A DNA stretch of 64,000 nucleotides from Mucilaginibacter terrae (GCF_031951985.1 NZ_JAVLVU010000001.1:5146001-5210000), one strand, 5' to 3'; counted from the stretch's first letter, positions 19,568 through 28,260 are shown. The notes: a model not told the origin generated them from the letters alone. Made by a program: numbers and translations.

Positions 19568-20158
19568 ATGTTGACGAAAGCAGAGAGAACAAAACAGTTT
19601 ATTTTAGAGACCGCAGCTCCAATTTTTAATCAAAAGGGAATTTCGGGAGCCAACATTGACGATGTACTGGATGCCGCTAAATTAACCAAGGGCTGCCTTT
19701 ACGGGCATTTTGAAAATAAGGAGGATCTGGCCTTACAGGTTGTTGATCACATGCTTGTCAATAATGGTGAAAAAATGATGGCAACAATTAGTAAAGGCAA
19801 AACAGCCAAAGCCAAAGTGTTTGCCTTTCTTGATTTTTATAAGGACCCATTGAATACTCATTTGAAAGGCGGCTGTCCTATTTTTAACATTGCTGTAGAA
19901 TCTGATGATAATTTCCCGGTCATCAAAGAGAAGATCGCGGGTGTAATCAGGAATGGTCAAAACATCTTTATCAGTATCTTAAACCAAGGCATACAAGCAG
20001 GTGAATTTTCTGCAACCCTTGATCCGGCTGTATATGCGTTTAAGGCGGTAGCTGCTGTAGAAGGTGGCTTGGTAATGTGCAGGGCAATTAATAGTGCCAA
20101 ACCTATGGCGGGCCTAATTAAAAGTCTTAAGGCGGAGTTAGAAGCTTATGTAAGCTAA
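19568..20158 (+). CDS. TetR/AcrR-family transcriptional regulator
   Basis: Cytoplasmic repressor of 196 residues from the ATG at 19568 (MLTKAERTKQFILETAAPIF). An earlier ATG at 19487 would place the operator and promoter inside the gene, so I reject it. The HTH reads GISGANIDDVLDAAKLTKGCLYGHF in two overlapping parts and is followed by ENKEDLALQV, the typical TetR signature. The C-terminal ligand domain resembles the TetR_C group of regulators of reductase operons (GGCPIFNIAVESDD). It is co-directional with, and 128 bases upstream of, three oxidoreductase genes that share its operator. Confidence 0.9.
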   Translation: MLTKAERTKQFILETAAPIFNQKGISGANIDDVLDAAKLTKGCLYGHFENKEDLALQVVDHMLVNNGEKMMATISKGKTAKAKVFAFLDFYKDPLNTHLKGGCPIFNIAVESDDNFPVIKEKIAGVIRNGQNIFISILNQGIQAGEFSATLDPAVYAFKAVAAVEGGLVMCRAINSAKPMAGLIKSLKAELEAYVS

Positions 20159-20255
20159 GTTTTTAATGACGATATAGTACACTAAAAGTATCTTATTGGT
20201 CTAAATAACTAAGTTTTTCGATTCATAAACCGGAATTTAAATCGTTCGATTAAAA

Positions 20256-20271
20256 TATACTAAAAAGTCTA
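20256..20271 (+). promoter_or_regulatory. Second TetR operator, before the oxidoreductase operon
   Basis: TATACTAAAAAGTCTA matches the reverse complement of the 19528 site at 15 of 16 bases and lies 15 bases before the first reductase start. A weaker copy, TACACT-AAA-AGTATC with a one-base shorter spacer, lies at 20178-20192. The cluster points to control of the three downstream genes by the adjacent TetR protein. Confidence 0.55.
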
Positions 20272-20285
20272 AAATATAAGAAACT

Positions 20286-21095
20286 ATGCAATCTAATAAA
20301 ACCATATTGGTCACTGGTGCCTCATCAGGCATCGGGCTGCTTGTAGCCAGCAAACTGCACGAAAACGGTTACCACGTGATCGGCACAAGTCGTGACCCCA
20401 AAAAGCATCAGGCAAAATTGCCATTTAAGGTACTGCCGTTAGATTTGAATGATGACCATTCGATAGCGTGTTTTGGCAAGTTGCTGTTTAGTGAGGTTGA
20501 ACAGTTAGATGTACTGATAAATAATGCTGGTTACCTGGTAAACGGGCTTGCCGAAGAAACCTCTATTGAGTTAGGTAAGCAACAATTTGAAACAAACTTT
20601 TGGGGAACGATCAAATTGACCAACGAATTGCTGCCCTATTTCAGGAAACAGAAAGATGGAAAAATAATTACCATTGGTTCCCTGCTGGGTTTGGTAGGGT
20701 TGCCAAATGTATCCTATTATGCAGCATCTAAACATGCCCTCGAAGGTTACTTTAAGTCGTTACGTTTCGAATTGGCCCAGTTTAATATTAAGGTGGTTAT
20801 GGTTGAGCCAATGAGTTTTAAAACCAGTATTGGCGAAAGCGGAACTGTTGCCGCAGGAACGATCAAAGACTATGACATGTTAAGGCAAAGAGTGACTGCT
20901 TATACTAAAACTACATTTGATAAGGCACCCCAACCCACACCGGTCATAACTACCTTATTGCAAGCAGTTAAAGAAAAAAATCCTAAGTTTAACTATCCAG
21001 TAGGAAAAGGCTCGTCATTCATACTCTTGCTTCAGCACTTCGCTTATAAAACTTTTGAGAGGTCGATCCTAAGATCAGTTAACTCATCAAAATAG
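20286..21095 (+). CDS. Short-chain dehydrogenase/reductase (SDR)
   Basis: Cytoplasmic NAD(P)-dependent oxidoreductase of 269 residues. The Rossmann glycine motif TGASSGIG starts at about residue 10, NNAG is present, and the catalytic residues are in the Ser of TIGSLLG and YYAASKHAL (YxxxK). The C-terminal part is longer than in minimal SDRs. First of three oxidoreductases in one probable operon under TetR control; the next gene starts 22 bases later. The substrate is unknown; such sets often respond to reactive carbonyls or quinones, which is only an inference here. Confidence 0.88.
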   Translation: MQSNKTILVTGASSGIGLLVASKLHENGYHVIGTSRDPKKHQAKLPFKVLPLDLNDDHSIACFGKLLFSEVEQLDVLINNAGYLVNGLAEETSIELGKQQFETNFWGTIKLTNELLPYFRKQKDGKIITIGSLLGLVGLPNVSYYAASKHALEGYFKSLRFELAQFNIKVVMVEPMSFKTSIGESGTVAAGTIKDYDMLRQRVTAYTKTTFDKAPQPTPVITTLLQAVKEKNPKFNYPVGKGSSFILLLQHFAYKTFERSILRSVNSSK

Positions 21096-21117
21096 TATCA
21101 ACGTAAGAAACTTAGTT

Positions 21118-21888
21118 ATGCAATTGAAAGGAAAAACTGTATTAATTACCGGTGGTGCATCAGGTATAGGGCTGGAAGCCGCAAAGCAATTTATAGCGAA
21201 AGATGCAAAAGTTATCATTACTGGTCGTAACCAGGAAAAAATAGATGCCACATTAAAAAGCCTGCCAGGCATCACAGCAATTAAAAGTGATGTTTCGGAT
21301 GCAGGTGAAGCGCGGCTGTTGTTTGAGCAGGTGAGGTTATTGGGTGGTATAGATATTTTATATAATAACGCGGGCGTATTAACCACGCCAATTAACCTGG
21401 GCATGGCAGATGACCGTCATTTTGACGATGCCGCCTATGAGATCAATGTCAATTACCTATCGGTGGTAAGGCTCAATGATCTTTTTATGGACATGCTTAA
21501 ATCCCGGAAAGAAAGTGCTATAATCAATACCACTTCCCTGTTAAGCTACGTACCTGCTATACTGGAGGCCACTTACTCTGCATCGAAGGTGGCATTGCAA
21601 TTTTACACCCGAACGCTAAGAAAACATTTGGAGATCCTGAATAGTAACGTGAAGGTTTTTGAATTACTGCCGCCTTTGGTGGCTACCGAAATGACGGCTG
21701 CCAGAGACGATAAAAAAATGACCCCTGAAAAAATGGTGAATGAACTGATTGCCGGGCTTGAAAATGACCGATTGACTATTCGAGTGGGTGATAGTAAGAC
21801 GGTCTATTTACTCAACCGCTTTTTTCCAAAGCTGGCCTTCAGCCTGGTCAACCCGAAGAGAAGTTACGAACTCCTGATTCATAATTAA
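21118..21888 (+). CDS. SDR family oxidoreductase (DltE-like)
   Basis: Second SDR enzyme, 256 residues. It opens LKGKTVLITGGASGIGLEAA, with a glycine-rich cofactor motif, LYNNAGV, the Ser of NTTSLLSY and the catalytic YSASKVAL. The segment ELLPPLVATEMTA is characteristic of the DltE-like subgroup. It lies between the first SDR and an MDR enzyme with gaps of 22 and 23 bases, so the three are probably co-transcribed. Substrate not predictable. Confidence 0.88.
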   Translation: MQLKGKTVLITGGASGIGLEAAKQFIAKDAKVIITGRNQEKIDATLKSLPGITAIKSDVSDAGEARLLFEQVRLLGGIDILYNNAGVLTTPINLGMADDRHFDDAAYEINVNYLSVVRLNDLFMDMLKSRKESAIINTTSLLSYVPAILEATYSASKVALQFYTRTLRKHLEILNSNVKVFELLPPLVATEMTAARDDKKMTPEKMVNELIAGLENDRLTIRVGDSKTVYLLNRFFPKLAFSLVNPKRSYELLIHN

Positions 21889-21911
21889 TAACTCACTCTA
21901 AAATTGATACA

Positions 21912-22913
21912 ATGAAAGCATTTATTATAGATAAATACAAAAGCAAAGATGGTGGCCGTATTGGCGAGGTGCCTGTACCGGAACCCAAGGCAGGCGAGGT
22001 ACTGGTGGAAATTTATGCCACCGGCATTAACCTGCTCGATTCGAAGATCAGAAGCGGCGAGTTCAAGATCATCTTACCTTACAAAATACCTTTTATTTTA
22101 GGGCATGATTTGGCAGGCGTAGTTACCAAAGTTGGTATCGGTGTGCGCCGCTTTAAAGTGGGCGATGAGGTGTACGCAAGGCCGGCCGATCACCATATTG
22201 GCACATTTGCTGAATTTATTGCCGTAAAAGAGGCCGACCTGGCGCTGAAACCGAGCGATCTTTCTATGGAGGAAGCTGCATCTGTACCGCTTGTAGGGCT
22301 TACCGCATGGCAGGCACTCATCGAAAAAGGCAATCTTAAAAGAGGGCAGAAGGTGTTTATACAAGCCGGTTCGGGTGGTGTAGGTACCTTTGCTATTCAA
22401 TTGGCAAAACACTTGGGTGCAACTGTAGCAACCACTACAAGTGCAGCTAATACGCAACTGGTAAAAAACCTTGGGGCAGATGTGGTGATCGATTACCGGA
22501 AAGATGATTTCGAAAAAATACTGAGCGGGTATGACCTGGTATTGAATAGCCAGAATGCTAAAACACTGGAAAAATCCTTACGCATTTTAAAACCAGGCGG
22601 TAAACTTATTTCTATCTCGGGCCCGCCCGACCCGGAGTTTGCAGCGGAGATCGGTGCTGCCTGGTACGTTAAACTGTTTATGCGCATTTTGAGTGCCACA
22701 ACGCGTAAAAAAGCAAAGAAGCTTAATGTCGATTATTCTTTTCTCTTCATGAAGGCCAATGGTAGTCAGCTTGCAGATATCACATCCCTCATCAATGCCG
22801 GCATCATCAGGCCGGTCATGGATAAAGTATTTCCTTTCCAGGCAATAAAGGAAGCGATCACTTATGTGGAAAGCGGACGCGCTAAAGGCAAAGTGGTAGT
22901 TAAGGTCAAATAA
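21912..22913 (+). CDS. NADP-dependent oxidoreductase, MDR superfamily (quinone oxidoreductase type)
   Basis: Cytoplasmic enzyme of 333 residues. The GroES-like N-terminal domain includes VLVEIYATGINLLDSKIRSG and FILGHDLAGVV. The nucleotide-binding domain has the motif IQAGSGGVGTFAIQLAKHLGA at its start. The cysteine-rich structural zinc loop of classical alcohol dehydrogenases is absent, so it fits the zinc-independent quinone oxidoreductase branch. It ends GRAKGKVVVKVK, usual for this group. Last gene of the TetR-controlled set; an imperfect hairpin follows. Confidence 0.88.
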   Translation: MKAFIIDKYKSKDGGRIGEVPVPEPKAGEVLVEIYATGINLLDSKIRSGEFKIILPYKIPFILGHDLAGVVTKVGIGVRRFKVGDEVYARPADHHIGTFAEFIAVKEADLALKPSDLSMEEAASVPLVGLTAWQALIEKGNLKRGQKVFIQAGSGGVGTFAIQLAKHLGATVATTTSAANTQLVKNLGADVVIDYRKDDFEKILSGYDLVLNSQNAKTLEKSLRILKPGGKLISISGPPDPEFAAEIGAAWYVKLFMRILSATTRKKAKKLNVDYSFLFMKANGSQLADITSLINAGIIRPVMDKVFPFQAIKEAITYVESGRAKGKVVVKVK

Positions 22914-22944
22914 GTATATGATCAGAATAACAAACCCTAAAGCA

Positions 22945-22974
22945 GTAAGCTGCCTTGGGCAAAGGTAGCTTTAC
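22945..22974 (+). terminator. Imperfect hairpin after the oxidoreductase operon
   Basis: GTAAGCTGCCTT, loop, and AAGGTAGCTTTAC pair with one mismatch and one bulge, 32 bases after the stop. No T tract follows, so termination is only possible, not established. The rest of the gap to 23172 shows nothing recognisable. Confidence 0.35.
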
Positions 22975-23172
22975 AACTATGTTATCACGATTTTAACCAT
23001 TTACGGAGCTAAGGAATAGCTTTTTGGTTCCCCAGTTCATCACGCACGTAATTTTCAGGTAATTGAGCTTTACTTTAACATTGTCGTTAGAGTAAGGCTC
23101 AATCTGTAAGACCATTCCTGTAAGTCAATAACCTAATGATCAGCCGGCCATTATCATACAACTATTTTAAGA

Positions 23173-23541
23173 TCATGCGTATTTAAACACCTCCTGAACG
23201 AGTTGCTCGATATCAAATGGTTTTGATATGTAGTGATCAGCCTTGCAATCCTTTTCATGACTGGTGTGCCAGCCGTGAGTTGCGGAAACTATGATGATCG
23301 GGGTAGCCGAAGTTTGAGGTGTAGCTTTTAAGGCTTTGCATATATCGCGGCCATCCATGTCGCCTATCATTACATCCAGTAGAATGATATCCGGTGAAAA
23401 TGACGCTACCAAAGTGCTGACATCCCTTCCATTATTGGCGGTGAGAACATCACACCCTGCTGACTCTAAAACCATAGAGATGATCTCTAATATATCGTCA
23501 TCATCATCTACTACTAATACTCTTTTTCTTTTATCGGGCAT
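23173..23541 (-). CDS. Single-domain response regulator
   Basis: Receiver-only protein of 122 residues. It has the acidic cluster VVDDDDDIL near residues 10-18, the phospho-acceptor Asp56 in IILLDVMIGD, SAT at 86-88 and Lys107 in YISKPFD. There is no output domain, so it probably acts through protein contacts, like CheY or Spo0F types. It is transcribed away from a second receiver and a PAS kinase 240 bases to the right, suggesting a shared phosphorelay. It may alternatively serve a kinase elsewhere. Confidence 0.9.
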   Translation of the reverse strand: MPDKRKRVLVVDDDDDILEIISMVLESAGCDVLTANNGRDVSTLVASFSPDIILLDVMIGDMDGRDICKALKATPQTSATPIIIVSATHGWHTSHEKDCKADHYISKPFDIEQLVQEVFKYA

Positions 23542-23770
23542 TACTCAGCAAGGTATAAATTATCAACTGAATTAGGTTGCAATAGTTTTGTTCAACTGCA
23601 TTTATACTTTCTCGCCAGCTTTAGAACTGTCTGCGATATGATACGCCTTGATTTAATATTGGTCAAGCAACGGTTGTAGTTTTAAATAGCCTGCATAAAT
23701 GTGCAATAGATCATAAATGTGATATCGCCTAAACGTAGAAACTGGAAACATTTTTTCTTAGTGGTTAATA

Positions 23771-23778
23771 TAGCTTTG
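23771..23778 (+). promoter_or_regulatory. -7 promoter element (TAGCTTTG) of the receiver gene
   Basis: TAGCTTTG is a full match to TAnnTTTG and ends only 5 bases before the ATG at 23784, so the mRNA would start at or next to the start codon. No good -33 element was found. Confidence 0.5.
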
Positions 23779-23783
23779 AGTGT

Positions 23784-24143
23784 ATGAAACGTATCCTTGT
23801 AATTGACGATGATGAAGACCTGCTGGATATTTTCAGCATTTTATTTCGTGATGCAGGTTATAATGTTATAACTTCGAATCACAGTGATACAGCGAACGAG
23901 ATACAGGAGATCGGACCGGATCTCGTTATCCTGGATATCCGGATCAGCGGCTCGCCACATACCGGTGAAGATATTTGCAGGAATATCAAGCAAAAATTCA
24001 AAAGTGCTAAGATTCCTGTGTTTCTGATCTCTGCCGAAACAGATATCAGCGAGATCGCCTTCAGGTGCGGTGCTGACAGATTCGTAACAAAACCGTTTGA
24101 TATTCCCAGTCTGCTTATGGAGATCAGGAAATTTTTAAAATAA
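23784..24143 (+). CDS. Single-domain response regulator
   Basis: Receiver-only protein of 119 residues. Acidic pocket VIDDDEDLLD, phospho-acceptor Asp51 in LVILDIRISG, Ser in FLISAETD and Lys in FVTKPFDIP. No DNA-binding domain. A PAS histidine kinase follows after 77 bases and is the likely partner, although a promoter-like TATCTTTG between them suggests the kinase can be transcribed alone. About as long as the minimal REC fold. Confidence 0.9.
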   Translation: MKRILVIDDDEDLLDIFSILFRDAGYNVITSNHSDTANEIQEIGPDLVILDIRISGSPHTGEDICRNIKQKFKSAKIPVFLISAETDISEIAFRCGADRFVTKPFDIPSLLMEIRKFLK

Positions 24144-24199
24144 GTTATCTCGCTGCACCTTTATGCCTGAAGCAGCATTTCGGGGGGCTAATTTAATAG

Positions 24200-24207
24200 T
24201 ATCTTTG
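24200..24207 (+). promoter_or_regulatory. -7 promoter element (TATCTTTG) of the PAS kinase gene
   Basis: Full TAnnTTTG match ending 13 bases before the kinase ATG at 24221. The -33 region is weak (ATTT instead of TTTG). Confidence 0.45.
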
Positions 24208-24220
24208 CCGAAATTTCTCC

Positions 24221-25288
24221 ATGGAACAGGATCAAACCTTATACGTTTCGCAGGAACATCTGGACATTGCATTAAACCATGCCAAACTCGGTTTTTGGGA
24301 GCTGGAGCTTGAAAGCACAATGATGATCTGCACGCCTCAATGTAAGATTAACGTTGGTGCCGGCGACAAACCTACCGTAAGCTATGAGGATTTGATCAAC
24401 TCCATTATTCCTGAAGACAGGGAGAAAATGCAAGCTGATGTATCTGCTGCATTGGTGCCCGGCGGAGGCACTTATCACTCACAGTACAGGGTAATTCATC
24501 CTGACGGAAGCCTGCATTGGATAGAAGCAAACGGAAAGGTTCTTTACCTTAATGAAAAACCTTATCGTATGGTAGGCACCACGCTCGATATTACCGGTAA
24601 GAAAGACATTGAGATGCTTAAAGATGAGTTGCTTAGTTTTGCTACTCATGAACTTAAAACCCCCGTTACGGTTATTAAAGGATACCTGCAAATACTTCAC
24701 GCTTTTATCGAAAAAACCGGCAACATCAAGTATGCCGAACTTTCAAAAAAAAGTTTGGCTGCAACGGAAAGAATGACCAAGCTTTTAGGGGAGATCGCCG
24801 CTCCTGCAAATCGAAGAGGGGATCAGATCATATTACAAAAACAGCAGTTTGACGTTTGCGCGCTTTTGATAGAAACTGTTGCCAGCATCAATATGGTTAA
24901 TCCTCAAACCCTGTTGAACCTCAATGCTTCAGGCCCTGTCTTCGTTACGGCTGATCGTGACCGTATCAGCCAGGTACTCATCAACCTGTTGAATAATGCC
25001 ATTAAATTCTCGCCAGAATTGTCGGAAATCAATATACAGGTTGAGCAAGATGAAGATCAGGTAAAGATCAGTATTCGTGACCGCGGAATTGGGATGTTAG
25101 AAACGGAACATACTAAAATATTTCAGAAATATTTCAGATCAGAAAATGTTAAAAATAATGTGGAGGGTTCGGGTATAGGCCTTTACCTGTCCAGCGAGAT
25201 CATCACGCGCCATGGGGGACGTATCTGGGTGGAACAACCTGACGATAGATGCGGGAGTATATTCATCTTCACCATCCCCAAAGCTTAG
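24221..25288 (+). CDS. PAS-domain sensor histidine kinase
   Basis: Soluble kinase of 355 residues without membrane segments. A PAS/PAC region (residues about 10-125; YRVIHPDGSLHWIEANGKV) precedes HisKA with phospho-acceptor His143 in FATHELKTPVTVIKGYL. HATPase_c follows: N box QVLINLLNNAIKFSP, G1 RDRGIGM, G2 GSGIGLYLSSEI. It probably senses a cytoplasmic signal and phosphorylates the neighbouring receivers. It lies between a receiver gene and a broken TPR gene. The signal is unknown. Confidence 0.92.
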   Translation: MEQDQTLYVSQEHLDIALNHAKLGFWELELESTMMICTPQCKINVGAGDKPTVSYEDLINSIIPEDREKMQADVSAALVPGGGTYHSQYRVIHPDGSLHWIEANGKVLYLNEKPYRMVGTTLDITGKKDIEMLKDELLSFATHELKTPVTVIKGYLQILHAFIEKTGNIKYAELSKKSLAATERMTKLLGEIAAPANRRGDQIILQKQQFDVCALLIETVASINMVNPQTLLNLNASGPVFVTADRDRISQVLINLLNNAIKFSPELSEINIQVEQDEDQVKISIRDRGIGMLETEHTKIFQKYFRSENVKNNVEGSGIGLYLSSEIITRHGGRIWVEQPDDRCGSIFIFTIPKA

Positions 25289-25496
25289 TTACAAACGGAC
25301 ACTGACTTTCCTGTCCTGTTGATCGTGTAACATTTTCAGAGCGTCTGTTATATTGTTGCAAATTTTAGATGTTTCTTTAACACAAACTTGCCTAAGAAAA
25401 CCAGGCAGCGTGGTGGCTGAAAATTTCTATTTCTACAATTTAGGTAAACGTAAATTTTATTGCCTGTGGCTGATCTTAAAAATTTATTTTAGAAGC

Positions 25497-25745
25497 ATGT
25501 TTAGTGCGCAGACAAAATATGCAGGGTTTATCATCGGTGCGCTATTTGTATTGACTGTGCCACTATCTGCCTGGGCACAACATAATGGTATCTAACAAGC
25601 AAAAAAGGATTACAATGAGGGCGACTACACGGCGTCGTTGAAAATTGCGCTTAACGTCTATCGGTCAGGTACGCAAACTAAACACCCTCAGACTATTGCC
25701 GATGCCGGTAACTTGATCGGTCTAATCCGCCTTGCGCAGGCTCAA
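25497..25745 (+). pseudogene. N-terminal fragment of a TPR-type sensor or regulator, with nonsense codon
   Basis: From the ATG at 25497 the frame gives a signal-like start (KYAGFIIGALFVLTVPLSAWAQ), then an in-frame TAA. It continues open with KKDYNEGDYTASLKIALNVY and ADAGNLIGLIRLAQ, a tetratricopeptide-like stretch as at the N-terminus of Bacteroidota TPR kinases and LuxR proteins. Homology is lost before the next gene's promoter. The rest of the protein is missing. Read as a truncated, decayed gene. Confidence 0.5.
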
Positions 25746-25827
25746 CCAGCAGATCCGGATCATTTTACAAAACCTTATCCTAAGTCTTCGATTGATATTA
25801 CTGGTAAAGATCTTCACGCTATTATCT

Positions 25828-25835
25828 TATTTTTG
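25828..25835 (+). promoter_or_regulatory. -7 promoter element (TATTTTTG) of the crp/fnr gene
   Basis: TAnnTTTG match ending 4 bases before the ATG at 25840. It supports that start over an upstream in-frame ATG at 25732 and implies an almost leaderless transcript. Confidence 0.45.
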
Positions 25836-25839
25836 TACC

Positions 25840-26448
25840 ATGAAACTGTTTGGATCTGTATTGGAGCAACAACTTCAAGCCAATAGCCAGCTCAAAATAC
25901 TGCCTGCCGGTACCATATTGATGCGATCCAATAGTTTTGTTCGCGCAATACCCATACTGTTATCTGGGAGTATGCGGGTGATACGACAGGAGGACGAAGG
26001 TCGCGAGATCTTACTTTACTACATTCAGCCAGGTGAAAGTTGCATCATGTCTTTTCTGGCCGGAATACATGAAGATACCAGTAAAGTTAAATTGGTAGTT
26101 GAAGAAGATTCAGAAGCCTTGATGTTACCTGTAGCGAAAGCCAGCGAGTGGATAAAGATCTATCCCGAGTGGGCCGATTTTATCTTTAAACTTTATCACC
26201 GGCGTTTTGAAGAGCTGCTGGACGTAATTAATGCGGTGGCCTTTCAGAAACTTGACGATCGGATAGTTTCGCTTTTAAAAAGAAAAGCCAGCGTTTATGG
26301 CTCGAGCGAATTCAGTGTTACCCATCAGCAACTGGCAGAAGAATTAGGTACTACCCGGGAGGTTGTATCCCGCCTGCTCAAACAAATGGAAAAACAACAA
26401 CTTATAAAGCTCGCCCGAAATAAGATCACGTTAATTACCGCTCTGTAA
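25840..26448 (+). CDS. Crp/Fnr-family transcriptional regulator
   Basis: DNA-binding regulator of 202 residues. The N-terminal cyclic-nucleotide-binding-type beta-barrel (LKILPAGTILMRSNSFVRAIP ... GREILLYYIQPGESC) lacks the four-cysteine cluster of true Fnr. The C-terminal HTH_Crp reads VTHQQLAEELGTTREVVSRL. The start at 25840 is chosen for the family's usual length and the promoter just upstream. It lies directly before a sulfur-transport/oxidation operon and probably controls it; Crp/Fnr proteins often sit next to such operons in Bacteroidota. A palindrome in the next intergenic gap is its candidate site. Confidence 0.88.
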   Translation: MKLFGSVLEQQLQANSQLKILPAGTILMRSNSFVRAIPILLSGSMRVIRQEDEGREILLYYIQPGESCIMSFLAGIHEDTSKVKLVVEEDSEALMLPVAKASEWIKIYPEWADFIFKLYHRRFEELLDVINAVAFQKLDDRIVSLLKRKASVYGSSEFSVTHQQLAEELGTTREVVSRLLKQMEKQQLIKLARNKITLITAL

Positions 26449-26455
26449 CATAGGT

Positions 26456-26488
26456 CACCAACTGGTGTTTCTCCATAAGCTACCTTTG
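26456..26488 (+). promoter_or_regulatory. Promoter of the sulfur operon with CACCA-AC-TGGTG palindrome
   Basis: The perfect 12-bp dyad CACCAACTGGTG (26456-26467) lies 13 bases upstream of TACCTTTG (26481-26488), a full -7 match that ends 5 bases before the tauE ATG. The dyad would lie in the promoter spacer, where a Crp/Fnr-type protein could act. That it is the regulator's site is an inference. Confidence 0.45.
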
Positions 26489-26493
26489 TTGCC

Positions 26494-27279
26494 ATGGAAA
26501 TAGCAGGATATGTGGCCGCACTTTTAATAGGTTTATCATTAGGCCTTATTGGCGGCGGTGGTTCCATTTTAACAGTGCCTATCCTCGTTTACTTTTTTAA
26601 GATCGACGCGCTGACAGCTACCGTTTACTCACTTTTTATTGTGGGTTTTACCAGTTTGGCTGGTGCCATTAGTCATTATCAAAAAGGAAATGTCAATTTC
26701 AGAGTAGCTTTTTTATTTGGATTTCCTTCCCTGGTATCTGTTTTCATCATGAGGAAATGGTTAATGCCCGCTATTCCACACCATTTGATGAATATTGCGT
26801 CTTTTGAACTTACCAAGCCGCTATTGCTTATGTTAGTATTTGCTATGTTAATGGTAGCAGCTTCGGTAAGTATGGTGCGTAACAAACAGGTTACTGCCAA
26901 CGATGAACCTCCAAATCACACCATTCTTTTTATCCAGGGGCTACTTGTAGGGGTCATTACCGGTTTCGTGGGTGTTGGCGGCGGCTTTCTGATCATACCC
27001 TCGTTGATCAAATTTGCCGCATTGCCCATGCGAAAGGCAGTAGGTACCTCCTTAATGATCATGTCCATCAGTTCCCTGCTTGGCGTCGTGGGCGATGTAA
27101 GCCGGCAGGCAACTATAAATTATAATTTTTTAATTTCATTTTCAGCTTTTACCATAACCGGAATCATTGTTGGCGCTTATTTTACAAAGTTTATCAATGA
27201 TGCAAAACTAAAACCCGTATTCGGGTGGTTCGTGCTGTTCATGGGGATATTTGTATTCTTCACAACTTTAATTAAATAA
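26494..27279 (+). CDS. TauE/SafE-family sulfite/anion exporter
   Basis: Inner-membrane protein of 261 residues with about eight helices in two halves. Each half starts with the glycine motif of the family: GLSLGLIGGGGSILTVPIL and GVITGFVGVGGGFLIIPSL. TauE/SafE proteins move sulfite, sulfoacetate or other small anions out of the cell. Here it heads an operon with two thiosulfate-type channel halves and a persulfide-oxidising enzyme, so sulfite export is the likely role. The next gene starts 2 bases after its stop. Confidence 0.88.
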   Translation: MEIAGYVAALLIGLSLGLIGGGGSILTVPILVYFFKIDALTATVYSLFIVGFTSLAGAISHYQKGNVNFRVAFLFGFPSLVSVFIMRKWLMPAIPHHLMNIASFELTKPLLLMLVFAMLMVAASVSMVRNKQVTANDEPPNHTILFIQGLLVGVITGFVGVGGGFLIIPSLIKFAALPMRKAVGTSLMIMSISSLLGVVGDVSRQATINYNFLISFSAFTITGIIVGAYFTKFINDAKLKPVFGWFVLFMGIFVFFTTLIK

Positions 27280-27281
27280 AA

Positions 27282-27842
27282 ATGGATTTTATTAAACATC
27301 CCTGGCCCTGGTATGTGGCCGGGCCGCTTATAGGACTTATCGTACCAGCATTGCTATTATTGGGCAACAAAACTTTTGGTATATCTTCTTCGCTCAGGCA
27401 TATCTGTGCTGCCTGCATCCCGGCAAATATTTCATTTTTTAAATATGATTGGAGGAAAGAAAGCTGGAACCTGTTTTTTGCAGCGGGTATCGTGCTTGGA
27501 GGGTTTATAGCTAATTATTTTTTGTCCTATTCTGCACCTGTCAAAATCAATCCAGCCACAGTTGTATTACTCAAGCAGCAAGGTGTAAAGGATTTTAATG
27601 GATTATTACCGCACGATATATTCAGCTTAAAAGAATTATTTACACTAAGGGGATTTGTATTTATTGTAATAGGAGGTTTTCTGGTGGGTTTTGGTACCCG
27701 TTATGCAGGCGGCTGCACATCAGGCCATGCCATTATGGGCATCTCCTCGTTGCAATTGCCATCGCTGGTGGCTACCTGTTGCTTTATGATCGGTGGCTTT
27801 GTAATGACCTGGTTTATTTTGCCTTATTTACTGCAGCTATGA
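27282..27842 (+). CDS. YeeE/YedE-family sulfur transport protein, first half
   Basis: Inner-membrane protein of 186 residues with about four or five helices, homologous to half of YeeE/YedE (the thiosulfate importer TsuA family). The key conserved cysteine motif is present as RYAGGCTSGHAIMGISSL. The family works either as a single long protein or, as here, as two adjacent short ones. Its stop overlaps the next start (ATGA), so the halves are translationally coupled. It probably brings thiosulfate or a related sulfane-sulfur species into the cell. Confidence 0.85.
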   Translation: MDFIKHPWPWYVAGPLIGLIVPALLLLGNKTFGISSSLRHICAACIPANISFFKYDWRKESWNLFFAAGIVLGGFIANYFLSYSAPVKINPATVVLLKQQGVKDFNGLLPHDIFSLKELFTLRGFVFIVIGGFLVGFGTRYAGGCTSGHAIMGISSLQLPSLVATCCFMIGGFVMTWFILPYLLQL

Positions 27843-28249
27843 AAAATATCAAATTCATCATAATGGGCCTGCTGTTCGGTATTATCCTCGTTAAATCAGA
27901 AGTGATCTCTTGGTTCCGCATACAGGAAATGTTCCGTTTGCAATCATTTCATATGTACGGCGTAATCGGTAGCGCCATTTTGGTAGGGCTCATTTCTATT
28001 CAACTCATCAGGCGGTTCAAGCTAAAGACGGTTAACCAGGAGCCTGTCGTCATCCCCAAAAAAAAGTTTCATTGGGGCAATGTTTATGGTGGTTTAATAT
28101 TTGGATTAGGCTGGGCCATTACCGGGGCGTGTCCGGGGCCGCTTTTTGCGGAGATAGGCAGTGGCTTTGGGGTGATCGTGGTAACGCTTTTAAGCGCCAT
28201 TGCCGGAACGTGGATTTACGGTGTATTACGTGAAAGGTTACCTCATTAA
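27839..28249 (+). CDS. YeeE/YedE-family sulfur transport protein, second half (DUF6691)
   Basis: Inner-membrane protein of 136 residues from the ATG at 27839, which overlaps the previous stop by 4 bases; an upstream in-frame ATG would overlap more deeply. It has about four helices and the second cysteine motif GWAITGACPGPLFAEIG. It probably pairs with the preceding half to form one transporter. Eleven bases later comes the CstB-like enzyme, linking transport directly to sulfur oxidation. Confidence 0.85.
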   Translation: MKNIKFIIMGLLFGIILVKSEVISWFRIQEMFRLQSFHMYGVIGSAILVGLISIQLIRRFKLKTVNQEPVVIPKKKFHWGNVYGGLIFGLGWAITGACPGPLFAEIGSGFGVIVVTLLSAIAGTWIYGVLRERLPH

Positions 28250-28260
28250 TTATTGAACAA

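Noticed and set aside
25840..26448. True oxygen-sensing Fnr
   Set aside because: The N-terminal cysteines that bind the iron-sulfur cluster are absent, so only the general Crp/Fnr family is called.
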